From Paracoccaceae bacterium (GTDB lineage Bacteria; Pseudomonadota; Alphaproteobacteria; Rhodobacterales; Rhodobacteraceae): DNA of 6,061 nucleotides. This document shows, piece after piece, positions 5,526 to 6,061 of this stretch. The stretch lies in the NCBI GenBank assembly GCA_003250135.1, contig QKHF01000209.1, forward strand, positions 1 through 6,061, read 5' to 3'. A model generated the notes under the pieces. It did not search any database. It worked only from the letters and a program-made list of their open reading frames with translations, and had not been told where the DNA came from. The stretch's first letter is position 1. Each line of letters begins with the position of its first letter. Made by a program: the position numbers and the translations under genes.

Positions 5526-6061
<536 letters not shown>

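Overview
The window is GC-rich and looks like an ordinary stretch of an alphaproteobacterial chromosome. The GlyQ sequence is typical of that class, the tRNA-Thr carries an encoded CCA end, and most codons end in G or C. The gene set (an AsmA-family protein, a fused iron-type ABC permease, separate glyQ) would suit a marine or stalked lineage such as Caulobacterales or Maricaulales, but that placement is inference.

Layout, left to right. Positions 1-98 hold no supportable gene, are less GC-rich than the rest, and contain a short direct repeat just past the 3' end of the tRNA. A tRNA-Thr(UGU) lies on the minus strand at 99-174. Next, on the minus strand, come a 690-residue AsmA-family membrane-anchored protein (247-2319) and a 567-residue double-domain permease of the Fe(3+) ABC transporter type (2445-4148). 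A perfect 10-bp hairpin (4214-4240) precedes the permease and probably ends the upstream minus-strand gene. That gene (4253-5329) encodes a very lysine-rich, mostly helical soluble protein that I do not recognise. A divergent 196-bp gap (5330-5525) follows, with a convincing plus-strand promoter. Last is glyQ (5526 to the window end), the alpha subunit of glycyl-tRNA synthetase, cut off at residue 178.

The genes do not form an evident pathway. The minus-strand genes are separated by gaps of about 100-125 bases with hairpins or candidate promoters, so they are probably separate transcription units. The permease has no ATPase or ferric-binding partner gene in the window. glyQ is normally followed by glyS, which would lie beyond the right edge.

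I see no CRISPR array, transposase, integrase, toxin-antitoxin pair or defence gene. The points most worth following are the lysine-rich orphan protein, the isolated permease with its palindromic leader, the natural (GGGS)3 linker in the AsmA protein, and the repeat-bearing flank of the tRNA. None of these amounts to evidence for a new system.
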